From NCBI GenBank assembly GCA_001458075.1, contig LN899469.1, forward strand, positions 1,152,659 through 1,216,658: a stretch of DNA of 64,000 bases. The letters run 5' to 3'. A model generated the notes under the pieces. It was not told the origin of the DNA. It saw only the letters and a list, made by a program, of their open reading frames with translations, and did not search any database. Origin of the DNA: Idiomarinaceae bacterium HL-53. Its GTDB lineage: Bacteria; Pseudomonadota; Gammaproteobacteria; Enterobacterales; Alteromonadaceae. This document shows, piece by piece, positions 45,064-57,684 of this stretch (positions within the stretch are counted from its first letter, which is position 1; each line of letters starts with the position of its first letter). Made by a program: the position numbers and the translations under genes.

Positions 45064-46234
45064 ATTCAAAGCAGTTTCAGAATCTCCCGACGAGGGCAGA
45101 ATTGCACTCTTAGAGAGGTTGTTTGCCAGCTTTCTCGTGAGTTTAAGTTTCGCTAAGAAACTCGATTCAACATACACGTTTATTCGTGAAGATGAAGAAA
45201 TAAGACAGCGAGAACTGCTCGCGGTGGAGCAACGGCGGAAAGAAGAGCGTGACCGAGTTGAAGCGTCTCGTCGCTATCAGCGCGAACAAATGTCGGTTGA
45301 GTTGCATGAGCGGGTATATGAACAAATCATGCAAACCATAGATAACCCTGAGTATATTCTGGCGCGTGTGCTTTACATTCAGACGAACTCGATTGCCTTG
45401 TTAGACGCTGTTAATGCAAGGGCAGTGTCATTGAATAAGTTAGAAGATCTTGCTTCAGGTTTAAATTGGTTGCAAGAAGGTTTGATTCGAGTTGTCAATA
45501 TGCCGCCCTTTGCTGACCCGAAAGACCCGAAGCGCGTCAAAGTAACAAGCCTCCGCAATGCCATGAGTTTCGTGGGTACAGAAGATTTAAAAATATTGAT
45601 TCCCGCATTTACGATGCAGAACTGGATTCCAAAAATTATGGAACCGTTTACGTTATTGCGCCGCAAATTATGGGAGCACTCATTGGGAACGGCTATTACT
45701 GCACAAGTTCTCGCGGAGCTAGATGGCACCGTAGACCCTGTGCATGCTTATGTTGCAGGGATGTTCCATGATATTGGTAAGGCCATTATTACACGTTTAT
45801 ACAGTATGTGTTTTGACGACGTGCAACGTGATATGTTGCGAGAGCTTCGTGATGAAGTGCGTTCTGAACGTTATAACGCACTGATTGAACTCATGCCTTC
45901 GGAGTTGTTTTTACGCAATCTGATGGTGCAATTTGAGCGAAAAATCTCAGCAAACTTAATCAATAGTCTCGATCTGAAATACCTTCCCACGCGCACCGTT
46001 CATGAAGAGTTTGCAAATGCAGAGGAAGTAGAAGGTCTTTCCGGGCTGGCGAGGATTCTCTTCCAAGCGAATAGGTACTCTGAATTTAGAATGATGCATG
46101 CTGCTAATTTAGTGACTACGGAAGACGGAAAGCTCATGTGTAAGGAAGCACAGCTCGGGCGCCATGAACTTGAAGTATTACGGACCGTGAATTTAAGGCG
46201 TTTGCGATTAAGCCGCGGAACCGCAGAAGAATAA
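45050..46234 (+). CDS. HDOD-domain signalling protein
   Basis: A 394-residue protein. Residues 45-100 are a charged helical segment rich in Arg and Glu; the HDOD domain (about 110-310) contains the degenerate HD-type motif AYVAGMFHDIGKAII. HDOD proteins are thought to bind nucleotides or act as regulatory scaffolds rather than as phosphodiesterases. The GTG at 45050 has AGGAAAGG nearby and overlaps the end of pabA by 14 bases, so the two are coupled. It separates pabA from argD, which are nearly adjacent in E. coli. Confidence 0.85.
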   Translation: MNYHKFKAVSESPDEGRIALLERLFASFLVSLSFAKKLDSTYTFIREDEEIRQRELLAVEQRRKEERDRVEASRRYQREQMSVELHERVYEQIMQTIDNPEYILARVLYIQTNSIALLDAVNARAVSLNKLEDLASGLNWLQEGLIRVVNMPPFADPKDPKRVKVTSLRNAMSFVGTEDLKILIPAFTMQNWIPKIMEPFTLLRRKLWEHSLGTAITAQVLAELDGTVDPVHAYVAGMFHDIGKAIITRLYSMCFDDVQRDMLRELRDEVRSERYNALIELMPSELFLRNLMVQFERKISANLINSLDLKYLPTRTVHEEFANAEEVEGLSGLARILFQANRYSEFRMMHAANLVTTEDGKLMCKEAQLGRHELEVLRTVNLRRLRLSRGTAEE

Positions 46235-46236
46235 TC

Positions 46237-46263
46237 AAGGGCGCATATTTATGCGTCCTTTTT
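46237..46263 (+). terminator. Terminator after the HDOD gene
   Basis: AAGGGCGCATA (46237-46247) pairs with TATGCGTCCTT (46250-46260), including one G-T pair, followed by T residues. It separates pabA-HDOD from the arginine genes. Confidence 0.8.
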
Positions 46264-46373
46264 GCAAATCTAGACTTTCTTTTTTCATTATACAAATCAA
46301 TGCTTTAAGTAGCAGACTTTTCTTTCCGAATTTGCGATAATAGCGCACTATTTTATTGTTCTGGCCACGCTAG

Positions 46374-47609
<1,236 letters not shown>

Positions 47610-47614
47610 TCTTT

Positions 47615-50115
<2,501 letters not shown>

Positions 50116-50145
50116 GGGTGAGCATTTGACTCAGTTGAGGCATAC

Positions 50146-50496
50146 ATGATTGTAGACACAGAGGGTTACGTAGAACTCATTCAATATTTGGGTGAGCATT
50201 TGCATGTATTCGCGACCGCACCCAATAGTGCAAGCGTTGCCCCTGTGACTGTGCGAGAATTGTTCGAGACACAACTCTCCAATCAAATAATGCGAATCTG
50301 TCAGCAACATGACATTGATCAAGCCGTACGACTTGAAATAGTGCGTGAAGCTGATGCAATTCTTTATGATTTAGAAGAGGTTTTGGCCTCGGTACTAGAC
50401 AGACACCCAGATCACGATCAACAGGTGTTTATTCAAGAATTTGTTGGTCTTGTTAAAAACTTGATTGATAGCGAATTGATGAATTTAAAAGGTTAA
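50146..50496 (+). CDS. Small helical protein, DUF3802-like
   Basis: A 116-residue, acidic, mostly helical protein starting MIVDTEGYVELIQYLGEHL, without signal or membrane segments. The pattern (EGY..LI.YL at the start and READAILYDLEEVLASV in the middle) looks like the DUF3802 family of Shewanella and relatives. That assignment is from memory and needs a profile search. It follows astD by 30 bases and is followed by an OsmC-type gene after 3 bases. Confidence 0.6.
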   Translation: MIVDTEGYVELIQYLGEHLHVFATAPNSASVAPVTVRELFETQLSNQIMRICQQHDIDQAVRLEIVREADAILYDLEEVLASVLDRHPDHDQQVFIQEFVGLVKNLIDSELMNLKG

Positions 50497-50499
50497 TTA

Positions 50500-50904
50500 A
50501 TGGAAGCGAAAGTAAGTTGGTTGCACGGGCTTCGTTTCGTAGGCACGAGCGGCAGTGGTCATTCTGTCGTGATGGATGGGAACGGTGGAGACACTGCGCC
50601 TAGCCCGATGGAAATGGTACTGATGTCGGCCGCAAGCTGCTCCTCAGTCGATGTGGTTTCTATTTTACAAAAAGCACGGCAACAAATCAGTGGCTGTGAG
50701 GTTGATTTGAAAGCGGAGCGGGCTGACACAACGCCTGCCGTGTTCACTGCAATCCACATGCACTTTATCGTTGCTGGTACCGATATTGCTGAATCGCATG
50801 TGGAGCGCGCGGTTAAGCTTTCTGCGGATAAGTATTGTTCGGTCTCAATCATGCTCGGGCATAGTGTCAACGTAACGCATAGCTTCGAGATTCGTAACAG
50901 CTAA
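50500..50904 (+). CDS. OsmC-family protein (YhfA-like)
   Basis: A 134-residue OsmC-fold protein. PSPMEMVLMSAASCSSVDVVSIL contains the conserved Cys (split here as SAASCSSVDV), and the second Cys is in SADKYCSVSIML; in active members this pair reduces organic peroxides. Its length and sequence resemble YhfA, which in many gammaproteobacteria lies next to crp and the phosphoribulokinase-like gene. Here prkB is adjacent and crp is absent. It converges on prkB. Confidence 0.85.
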   Translation: MEAKVSWLHGLRFVGTSGSGHSVVMDGNGGDTAPSPMEMVLMSAASCSSVDVVSILQKARQQISGCEVDLKAERADTTPAVFTAIHMHFIVAGTDIAESHVERAVKLSADKYCSVSIMLGHSVNVTHSFEIRNS

Positions 50905-50921
50905 AGCCGATTTAATACCGC

Positions 50922-51782
50922 TTATTTGCGTGCAAGCAGTTGCTCAATAAGCGGTGTTAATATGAGCTCCATCGCAAGTCCCATTTTTCCGCCCGGCACT
51001 ACTAACGTGTTAATTCTCGACATAAATGAACCGTCGATCATTTGTAGATAATACGGGAAATCGACGCCTTTCACTCCTCGAAAACGAATCACGACAAAGC
51101 TTTCATCCATACTCGGAATTTCTTTGGCGCTAAATGGATTCGATGTATCGACGGTTGGAACGCGTTGGAAGTTAATATGAGTGCGGCTAAACTGCGGCAC
51201 GATATGGTGAATGTAATCTTCCATACTGCGAACGATACTCTGCGTGACAGCTTCTCTCGAATGACCACGCTCCGAAGTATCTCGAATGAGTTTTTGTATC
51301 CATTCCAAATTTACGATAGGTACCATGCCAATAAGTAAGTCGACATGCTTGCCCACATCGTAACCTTCTCCCTCTACGCCACCATGGAGACCCTCATAGA
51401 AGAGTATGTCGGTATTTTCGGGAAGCGCCTCCCAAGGCGTAAAAGTACCTGGCATTTGATTGTAAGGAACCGCCTCGTCGAAATTATGCAAATAACGGCG
51501 ATGCTTCCCCTGACCTGTTTCACTGTAATCTTGGAAAAGTTGTTCCAACGCTTCGAAGTTATTCGCTTCCGGACCAAAATAACTAATATGCCGACCTTGC
51601 TCTTGTGCTTTACGAATCGCCACATCCATCTCAGGCCGCGAGTAGCGGTGGAAACTGTCGCCTTCAATGAACGCAGCTTCTGCTTTTAAATATCGGAAAA
51701 TATGGCGTACCGCCTGACCGGTTGTTGTGGTACCAGAGCCGGAGGAGCCTGTAACCGCAATAATGGGATGTTTTTCCGACAT
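50922..51782 (-). CDS. prkB: Phosphoribulokinase-family protein (PrkB)
   Basis: A 286-residue P-loop kinase with GSSGSGTTTTGQA (Walker A), the EGDSFHRY block, LFYEGLHGG and IVPQFSRTHINFQRVP. It matches the PrkB proteins found near crp in bacteria without a Calvin cycle. No RuBisCO gene is in the window, so a carbon-fixation role is unlikely, and the true substrate is unknown. It is transcribed after slyX with 14 bases between them. Confidence 0.88.
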   Translation of the reverse strand: MSEKHPIIAVTGSSGSGTTTTGQAVRHIFRYLKAEAAFIEGDSFHRYSRPEMDVAIRKAQEQGRHISYFGPEANNFEALEQLFQDYSETGQGKHRRYLHNFDEAVPYNQMPGTFTPWEALPENTDILFYEGLHGGVEGEGYDVGKHVDLLIGMVPIVNLEWIQKLIRDTSERGHSREAVTQSIVRSMEDYIHHIVPQFSRTHINFQRVPTVDTSNPFSAKEIPSMDESFVVIRFRGVKGVDFPYYLQMIDGSFMSRINTLVVPGGKMGLAMELILTPLIEQLLARK

Positions 51783-51796
51783 TTTTAAACTACCTT

Positions 51797-52033
51797 TTAA
51801 TAGTGTGGGGGGCGCTCGTTATCGGCATTAAATTGTTCTATTCCTGAACGCTCGACAATGGGTGCCACTTTGGTGGCCAACAATTCTATGTGGCGACGCA
51901 ATAATTCGATTTCTTGGCTCTGGGCTTGAACCTGTTTGTTAAGCGCTTCTATCGTATCTTCTTGAAAAGCGAGCTGACTCTCCAGATCGTCCACGCGAGC
52001 GATCAAAGCATCTGGATTTTTAAATTGAGTCAT
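51797..52033 (-). CDS. slyX: SlyX family protein
   Basis: A 78-residue coiled-coil protein ending in PPHY, the SlyX signature. The heptads run from VDDLESQLAFQEDTIEALN on. Function unknown; it is conserved beside fkpA in gammaproteobacteria, as here with only one gene between them. GGAGG precedes the ATG at 52033. Confidence 0.92.
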   Translation of the reverse strand: MTQFKNPDALIARVDDLESQLAFQEDTIEALNKQVQAQSQEIELLRRHIELLATKVAPIVERSGIEQFNADNERPPHY

Positions 52034-52035
52034 GT

Positions 52036-53028
52036 TTATAGAACCTCCGGTAATTCGAAACGCCAAATTTCACCGTAGCCTGCACTCGTTTCTATTCTCA
52101 CTCTATCGTCCTCTATAAAGCGAGTTGCCAGAATCGCAGCTTGTGGCGGGTGCTCTCCCTCTTGCCCTTCGACATGCCAATTCGCGATGCGCTCTCCTGA
52201 TTCCACATTCCATATTTCCACCTGGCGAGACGCCGTGCCTGTGACTAAAAGTTTTAAATCGTCGCGAAAGCTTGCCGCACTGAAGACCTTTTGTCGAACA
52301 TTCGTTTGCAACTCGCTAATAATTTCACCGCTCACCAAATGGAAAATATTACTTTGGGTGGCAGACGAGACCAGTGCAAAGGTGCCCGACATATCGAGTG
52401 TAACTCGCAACACACGTCCTGGCATGGGAAATTCATGCACAACCTGTCCAGACTCTGTGTCCCATAAAAACGCGCGGTGATCGTTCCCACCACTCAAAAC
52501 GTAACGCCCGTTCGGTGAGATAGCCACTTGGTTTACACGATCGGTATGACCGAGAAATTCGAGCCGTCGTCCAGTACTCGGTTCGAATAGAATCACTTTG
52601 TTGTCGTTGCGTGCGAACACAATATGAGAGCCTTGATTGGCAACAGCAATATCGAAAATAGCACTCTCGTCGTTGCGCCATGCACCGAGAATATCTCCCG
52701 ACTGGCTGTCCCATAATGCGAGTGTCATTCGGCTTGCAGCCACTGCGATGGTGCCGTCGTAAGTAAAGGCAACCGAGATTAACTGGCTAATCCCTTCGTC
52801 TTCTTGTTGCCAATTATGCCTGAGCGTTTCACTCTCATTATCGAACAGCCTTAGCCCCTCTTCTGCACTAGCAACTAAGCTCAATGCCCCATTGCTTGAG
52901 ATAGCTGCGGCTTGCACAGAGGATTGGGTGCGTTGTTCACGCTTCTCAAGTTGGCCCCGTGGTGTGCACGCAACTGCAAAAACTAAGCAAATTAAGGCTA
53001 CATGTAGCGTTTTTAGGTCTAGAAACAT
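52036..53028 (-). CDS. WD40-like beta-propeller lipoprotein
   Basis: A 330-residue protein with a lipoprotein signal (FAVAC at about residues 17-21) and about six WD40-like blades; the clearest are HTDRVNQVAISPNGRYVLSG, split here as RVNQVAISPNG, followed by HRAFLWDTESG, and RQVEIWNVESG. Such propellers act as binding platforms. Its partners are unknown; the slyX start lies 2 bases after its stop, so these genes are coupled. Confidence 0.85.
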   Translation of the reverse strand: MFLDLKTLHVALICLVFAVACTPRGQLEKREQRTQSSVQAAAISSNGALSLVASAEEGLRLFDNESETLRHNWQQEDEGISQLISVAFTYDGTIAVAASRMTLALWDSQSGDILGAWRNDESAIFDIAVANQGSHIVFARNDNKVILFEPSTGRRLEFLGHTDRVNQVAISPNGRYVLSGGNDHRAFLWDTESGQVVHEFPMPGRVLRVTLDMSGTFALVSSATQSNIFHLVSGEIISELQTNVRQKVFSAASFRDDLKLLVTGTASRQVEIWNVESGERIANWHVEGQEGEHPPQAAILATRFIEDDRVRIETSAGYGEIWRFELPEVL

Positions 53029-53150
53029 GAAACTCGTTAGTCTTCGTATGGAATTTATGTTTATTATAGTGGTCTGTTACGCAGTGAAAGTAAACTTCGA
53101 GTCAAAACGCTCGGTTTTGGTCTCAATCTAAGCATTAATTGGAGTAATAC

Positions 53151-53909
53151 ATGAAATATATGGCAAAAGCCGTTTTAGCCTCTGCAGTGGCACTTGCAAT
53201 TGTTGGCTGTGGAGCCCCTCAAGAAGAAGCAGAGGTGGCACAAATAAGTTTGGAAACAGAAGCGGATCGTCAGGCTTATGCACTTGGAGCAGTGATAGGG
53301 CGTGAGTTGCAATCGAATATGACCTATTTGACAGACGCAGGCGTTGAGCTAGATACCGACATTATGATTGCTGCGGTGCGTGATGCCATGAATGAAGACT
53401 TACAGTTGTCAGATGAACAAGTAGAGGCAGAGATTACGGCGCTGATTGAGCTCACAACAGAGCGCGCAGAAGAGCAAGCAGCGGGTGCGGGAGAAGAGAA
53501 CTTAGCGGCAGGACAGGCTTTTGCAGCTGAAAATGCGGCTCGCGAAGGGGTTACGGTTACAGAAAGTGGCCTCCAATATGAAGTGATTACAGCCGGTGAT
53601 GGTGAGCGTCCAGGTCCTGAAGACACAGTAAGCGTGCACTACACAGGAACATTAATTGATGGCACCGTGTTCGATAGTTCACGCGAAAGCGGCGAGCCTT
53701 TGGAAATTCCTTTGAATCGCGTTATTCCGGGCTGGTCTGAAGGTGTGCAACTGATGAATGTAGGTTCTACCTATCGATTCGTGATTCCAGCTGACCTCGC
53801 TTATGGTAGTGACAACCGTCCAGGCAGCCCAATTCCACCGAATTCAACTTTGGTATTTGAAGTCGAGTTGCTAGAAATTCTTGAACAAGAGCCTATGAGC
53901 GAAGAGTAA
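53151..53909 (+). CDS. fkpA: FkpA-type peptidyl-prolyl isomerase, lipoprotein
   Basis: A 252-residue FKBP-type isomerase. The signal peptide has the lipobox IVGC, so unlike soluble E. coli FkpA this one is probably lipid-anchored. The N-terminal helical dimer domain (about 30-120) precedes the FKBP domain with [30 protein letters not shown] and PADLAYGS. It helps fold envelope proteins. It is divergent from the WD40-slyX-prkB unit. Confidence 0.93.
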   Translation: MKYMAKAVLASAVALAIVGCGAPQEEAEVAQISLETEADRQAYALGAVIGRELQSNMTYLTDAGVELDTDIMIAAVRDAMNEDLQLSDEQVEAEITALIELTTERAEEQAAGAGEENLAAGQAFAAENAAREGVTVTESGLQYEVITAGDGERPGPEDTVSVHYTGTLIDGTVFDSSRESGEPLEIPLNRVIPGWSEGVQLMNVGSTYRFVIPADLAYGSDNRPGSPIPPNSTLVFEVELLEILEQEPMSEE

Positions 53910-53931
53910 TTCGATAGCGTTATTGAAAGAG

Positions 53932-53961
53932 AGCGCGCTCTGAAAAGACCGCGCTTTTTTT
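53932..53961 (+). terminator. Terminator after fkpA
   Basis: AGCGCG (53932-53937) pairs with CGCGCT (53950-53955), followed by seven T residues that run into the stop codon of the converging rsd gene. Confidence 0.8.
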
Positions 53962-54445
53962 ATAAGGTATTTTCTTCAATCAGCTCGCCATGACTCAACA
54001 GTTGTAAAAGTTTGTCTTCGAGTTCAAGCCTAGCCTCGATGGCTTCACCCACTGCACTCAAATCTGCATCGAAGTGTTTCAACTGCTCGTCACTCTCGGC
54101 ATCGCCATAAGTGTCGTTGAACTTCAATGCAGCTTCAGTCGTAACGGCAATGAGTGGATAAACTTGCTCAGCAACTTGTTTACTTTTCGGATCAATAGAT
54201 TGGGCTTGTTCAGAGATACGGTCGTAGAGTTCAAAATGCCCAGCAGAAACATAATCTACGAGTGTTTCACAAAACTCATGAATGTTTTCAAGAGAGGGCA
54301 ATTGCCCTTTGTTCTCAGTGTAGGGAGGCAGCCCGAGTAACTTGCAATACTGTACTAACAACAGCTGGCGCTCTTCTAGCCAACGATCAATTGCTTGGTC
54401 TTGACCGCCCCAACGTTGTTTTGCTTCCTGATTTCGGCTTAACAT
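53960..54445 (-). CDS. rsd: Regulator of sigma D (Rsd/AlgQ family)
   Basis: A 161-residue helical protein with RWLEERQLLLVQYCKLLGLP near the start and EFCETLVDYVSAGHFELYDR in the middle, both typical of Rsd/AlgQ. Rsd binds sigma-70 and lowers its activity in stationary phase. It lies divergent from nudC-hemE, the same order as in E. coli. Confidence 0.93.
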   Translation of the reverse strand: MLSRNQEAKQRWGGQDQAIDRWLEERQLLLVQYCKLLGLPPYTENKGQLPSLENIHEFCETLVDYVSAGHFELYDRISEQAQSIDPKSKQVAEQVYPLIAVTTEAALKFNDTYGDAESDEQLKHFDADLSAVGEAIEARLELEDKLLQLLSHGELIEENTL

Positions 54446-54537
54446 GGCACCTCCTAATGATTAAATGCCTAACCCCACTGTACTTAGGTATTGCCCCTGA
54501 GATCAACTATTTCTCGGTGGTCGGATAAGAGATATTT

Positions 54538-55356
54538 ATGATTGCACCAGATACCATGCCACCAGCAGACAAAGAAGTTTATTGGATCATCATTGATGAT
54601 AATCAAGTGGTGGATACTGCAGAGGACCACGAAGCGTTTATGCCACCCTTTTTGAAAGCAGCCGACGTACCATTTGCTGATCAAGCCTACACCGCTAAAA
54701 TTGGCACGAATGAGGGCGTTGATGTGTTTCTTCTGGTGCGACAGGTGCACATGCCATTGTTGGAACAGTGGCGGTTACGGCCATTACGTCAGTGTCTACT
54801 CCGTACATCTCTGGACTGGTTTGGAATTGCTGCGCGTGGCATGCAAATTACTGGCTTCCTTAAAACGCACAAATATTGCGGTGCCTGTGGTAATGAAGTG
54901 GCGCAATCTCGAGATGAGCTAGCGGTCATGTGTGGCCATTGTGGGCTTACTTCCTATCCACGCATTTCGCCGTGTATTATCGTGGCCATTTATCGTGGCA
55001 ACGAAATACTGTTAGCTCGAGGTTTAAGGCACCCTGAAGGCATTTTCTCTTTATTGGCGGGTTTTGTTGAAAGTGGCGAATCGTTGGAAGATGCATTGCA
55101 CCGAGAAGTGTTTGAAGAGGCCAGGATTCGCGTAAAAAATTTAGAATACATGTTCAGCCAGCCCTGGCCCTTTCCACATTCATTGATGGCTGGATTTATT
55201 GCCGAATACGATTCTGGCGAGCTCACACTTGCTCCAGATGAGCTGATAGAGGGCGGTTGGTATGATATGAACGCTTTACCTCGAATCCCCCCTCAGGGAA
55301 CGATTGCAGCGCGGCTTATTCGGTCATTGCAATCGAGAATCAGCTCCCAGAATTAA
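54538..55356 (+). CDS. nudC: NADH pyrophosphatase / RNA decapping hydrolase
   Basis: A 272-residue Nudix protein. The zinc site uses CGACG and CGHCG pairs (about residues 114-135), followed by the Nudix box GFVESGESLEDALHREVFEEA, split here as GFVESGESLEDA and REVFEEA. NudC hydrolyses NADH and NAD-capped RNA. Divergent from rsd and upstream of hemE, as in E. coli. Confidence 0.94.
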   Translation: MIAPDTMPPADKEVYWIIIDDNQVVDTAEDHEAFMPPFLKAADVPFADQAYTAKIGTNEGVDVFLLVRQVHMPLLEQWRLRPLRQCLLRTSLDWFGIAARGMQITGFLKTHKYCGACGNEVAQSRDELAVMCGHCGLTSYPRISPCIIVAIYRGNEILLARGLRHPEGIFSLLAGFVESGESLEDALHREVFEEARIRVKNLEYMFSQPWPFPHSLMAGFIAEYDSGELTLAPDELIEGGWYDMNALPRIPPQGTIAARLIRSLQSRISSQN

Positions 55357-55385
55357 CTGACTTGTGAGCCGATGCTTGCTAGAAT
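55357..55385 (+). promoter_or_regulatory. Probable hemE promoter
   Basis: CTGACT (55357-55362) and TAGAAT (55380-55385) are separated by 17 bases. It begins right after the nudC stop and lies 33 bases before the hemE start, so hemE can be transcribed by itself. Confidence 0.5.
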
Positions 55386-55417
55386 TCCGCTCAATAAATT
55401 TTAGTGATGAGTAGCCC

Positions 55418-56485
55418 ATGAACGCACCTTTGAAAAATGATCGTTATCTTCGCGCGCTTGCGAAACAACCTGTAGACCGCACGCCTATTTGGATGATGCG
55501 CCAAGCTGGAAGATATTTACCAGAGTATCGAGAACTCAGAAAGCAAGCGGGTGACTTCATGTCGCTGTGCAAAAACGCCGAGTTGGCATGTGAGGTAACT
55601 TTACAGCCTTTGCGCCGATTCCCGCTCGATGCTGCGATCTTGTTCTCAGACATTCTAACTATCCCTGATGCCATGGGGCTTGGTTTGTATTTTGAAACAG
55701 GTGAGGGGCCTCGTTTTGAGCGTCCAGTGCGTGACTTTCAAGATGTCGTGGCGTTAGGTATTCCAGATCCAGAAGACGACCTTGGCTATGTGATGAATGC
55801 GGTGCGCACGATTCGTCGCGAGTTAAATGGTGAAGTGCCATTGATTGGCTTTTCGGGAAGCCCATGGACATTAGCGACGTACATGGTGGAAGGCGGCAGT
55901 ACGAAGAACTTTGCCGAAGTGAAGAAGATGGCGTTTGAAGCTCCTGAAATCATGCACTTGTTACTCGATAAGCTGGCTAAATCAGTCACTTCGTATTTGA
56001 ACGCGCAAATTGCTAATGGGGCACAGTCAGTAATGATTTTCGATACTTGGGGCGGTGTGCTTTCGCCACGTGACTATCGTGAATTTTCATTACATTATAT
56101 GAAGCAGATTGTTGATGGTCTGACGCGTGAAGCCGATGAGCGGAAGGTGCCTGTAACTCTTTTCACGAAGAATGGCGGGCAGTGGTTGGAAGCCATGGCA
56201 GCGACCGGTTGTGACGCGCTTGGTGTTGATTGGACCACGGATCTAGGTGACGCTCGTAAACGTGTAGGAGAGCAGGTCGCGCTTCAGGGCAACATGGATC
56301 CGAGTATGCTCTATGCTTCTCCTGAGCGTATTCGCCAAGAAGTGCAATTAATTCTGGATAGTTATGGCTCGGGTACGGGTCATGTGTTTAACCTTGGGCA
56401 CGGTATTCATCCAACGGTCAAACCAGAGCATGCGGAAGCATTCATTCATGCGGTTCAGGAGTTTAGCCCGGCGTATCATCGTTAA
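55418..56485 (+). CDS. hemE: Uroporphyrinogen decarboxylase
   Basis: A 355-residue heme synthesis enzyme with [19 protein letters not shown] (split here as [14 protein letters not shown]) and [17 protein letters not shown], the family signatures; [13 protein letters not shown] contains the catalytic Asp. It converts uroporphyrinogen III to coproporphyrinogen III in the cytoplasm. Length and context after nudC match E. coli. Confidence 0.97.
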   Translation: MNAPLKNDRYLRALAKQPVDRTPIWMMRQAGRYLPEYRELRKQAGDFMSLCKNAELACEVTLQPLRRFPLDAAILFSDILTIPDAMGLGLYFETGEGPRFERPVRDFQDVVALGIPDPEDDLGYVMNAVRTIRRELNGEVPLIGFSGSPWTLATYMVEGGSTKNFAEVKKMAFEAPEIMHLLLDKLAKSVTSYLNAQIANGAQSVMIFDTWGGVLSPRDYREFSLHYMKQIVDGLTREADERKVPVTLFTKNGGQWLEAMAATGCDALGVDWTTDLGDARKRVGEQVALQGNMDPSMLYASPERIRQEVQLILDSYGSGTGHVFNLGHGIHPTVKPEHAEAFIHAVQEFSPAYHR

Positions 56486-56625
56486 GTATTTGTTACTAAA
56501 CACCTGATACAAGGTTTCTTTGCGACAAGTCAGACCATATTAGCGTTAAAGCGGTGCCGTGTTGTGCCGCAAAATGCGTAGAATGAAGAGGTATTCAGAA
56601 AAATCTCGACGGAGCACAGAAGCAC

Positions 56626-57681
56626 ATGGCCAAAAAAGCACTGATCACCCCTCTTTCAATCGTTGCGGCATTGCTTGCAGCGATGGTTGCTTGGTTGTAT
56701 TTGGGAGGCGGAAATAATTCAGGTGGCCAACGTGAGATGCCGAAGCCAACGGTGGTTGTAGGGCATGCTGAGTATGTTGAGTTCCGCGACGTTATTCAAG
56801 GCTTAGGTACCGCAAAAGCCAGCGAGTCAGTCAACGTGATGGCTCGGGTAACCCAAACAGTCCGAGAAATTCACTTCGATGACGGTCAAGATGTCTCTCA
56901 AGGAGACCTTCTGATCAGTTTAAATTCTCGAGAAGAGCGTGCTCGAGTACAAGAGTTAGAGTTTCGCTTAGCCGAAAACACCCGCCAGTTGAATCGTTTA
57001 AGAGAGCTGGCCCGAGAAAATGCGGCGTCGCGCAGTATGCTCGACGAGCAAGAAGTGTTAGTGCAGCAAACAGAAGCTGAGCTTGAAGTGGCGCGCAGCC
57101 GTTTGGCAGAAATGACGATTTATGCACCATTCGATGGCCGCGTTGGTCTTCGTCAAGTAAGTATTGGTAGTTTAGTGCGTCCAGGCGACGTTATTACCAC
57201 GCTTGATGCATTAGACCCGATCTATGTCGACTTTAGTGTTCCAGAAATTTATCTTCCGAGCCTTCTTCCAGGTCAGCGTGTTGGGGCAAAATCTGCAGCT
57301 TATGAAGGCCGTGTTTTTGACGGAGAGATTGTCAGTTTAGCTTCACGAGTCGATCCGATTACACGCTCCATTCAAGTGCGTGCAGCTATCGTTAACGACA
57401 GCCGCGAACTTCGACCCGGTATGTTGTTGAGAGTTGAGCTAGAGAGAAACGTTGAACAATTGCTCATGGTGCCTGAGAGCGCGGTAGTCCCAATCAGAAC
57501 TGAACACTTCGTGTATGTGGTCAATGAAGAAGGCCGCGTCGTGATGACAGAGATTGAGATTGGTCGCCGTCAGCCTGGCTGGGTTGAAGTGGTCAGTGGT
57601 GTGAGCGAAGCAGAAGATATTGTGGTGGAAGGAACCGTGCGCGTTCGTGATGGACTACCTGTTAACACACGGGAGCGCTAA
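56626..57681 (+). CDS. RND efflux periplasmic adaptor (membrane fusion protein)
   Basis: A 351-residue membrane fusion protein. It has one N-terminal membrane helix, a biotinyl-lipoyl domain (GLGTAKASESVNVMARV to the MTIYAPFDGRVGLRQVSIG partner half, split here at MTIYAPFDG), an alpha-hairpin of two helices (about 100-160), then beta-barrel and membrane-proximal domains. It joins the permease encoded 3 bases downstream to an outer-membrane channel. No TolC-type gene or regulator is adjacent. Confidence 0.92.
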   Translation: MAKKALITPLSIVAALLAAMVAWLYLGGGNNSGGQREMPKPTVVVGHAEYVEFRDVIQGLGTAKASESVNVMARVTQTVREIHFDDGQDVSQGDLLISLNSREERARVQELEFRLAENTRQLNRLRELARENAASRSMLDEQEVLVQQTEAELEVARSRLAEMTIYAPFDGRVGLRQVSIGSLVRPGDVITTLDALDPIYVDFSVPEIYLPSLLPGQRVGAKSAAYEGRVFDGEIVSLASRVDPITRSIQVRAAIVNDSRELRPGMLLRVELERNVEQLLMVPESAVVPIRTEHFVYVVNEEGRVVMTEIEIGRRQPGWVEVVSGVSEAEDIVVEGTVRVRDGLPVNTRER

Positions 57682-57684
57682 ATT

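Noticed and set aside
50922-51782. Evidence for a Calvin cycle
   Set aside because: PrkB-type proteins occur in many heterotrophs and no RuBisCO gene is present.
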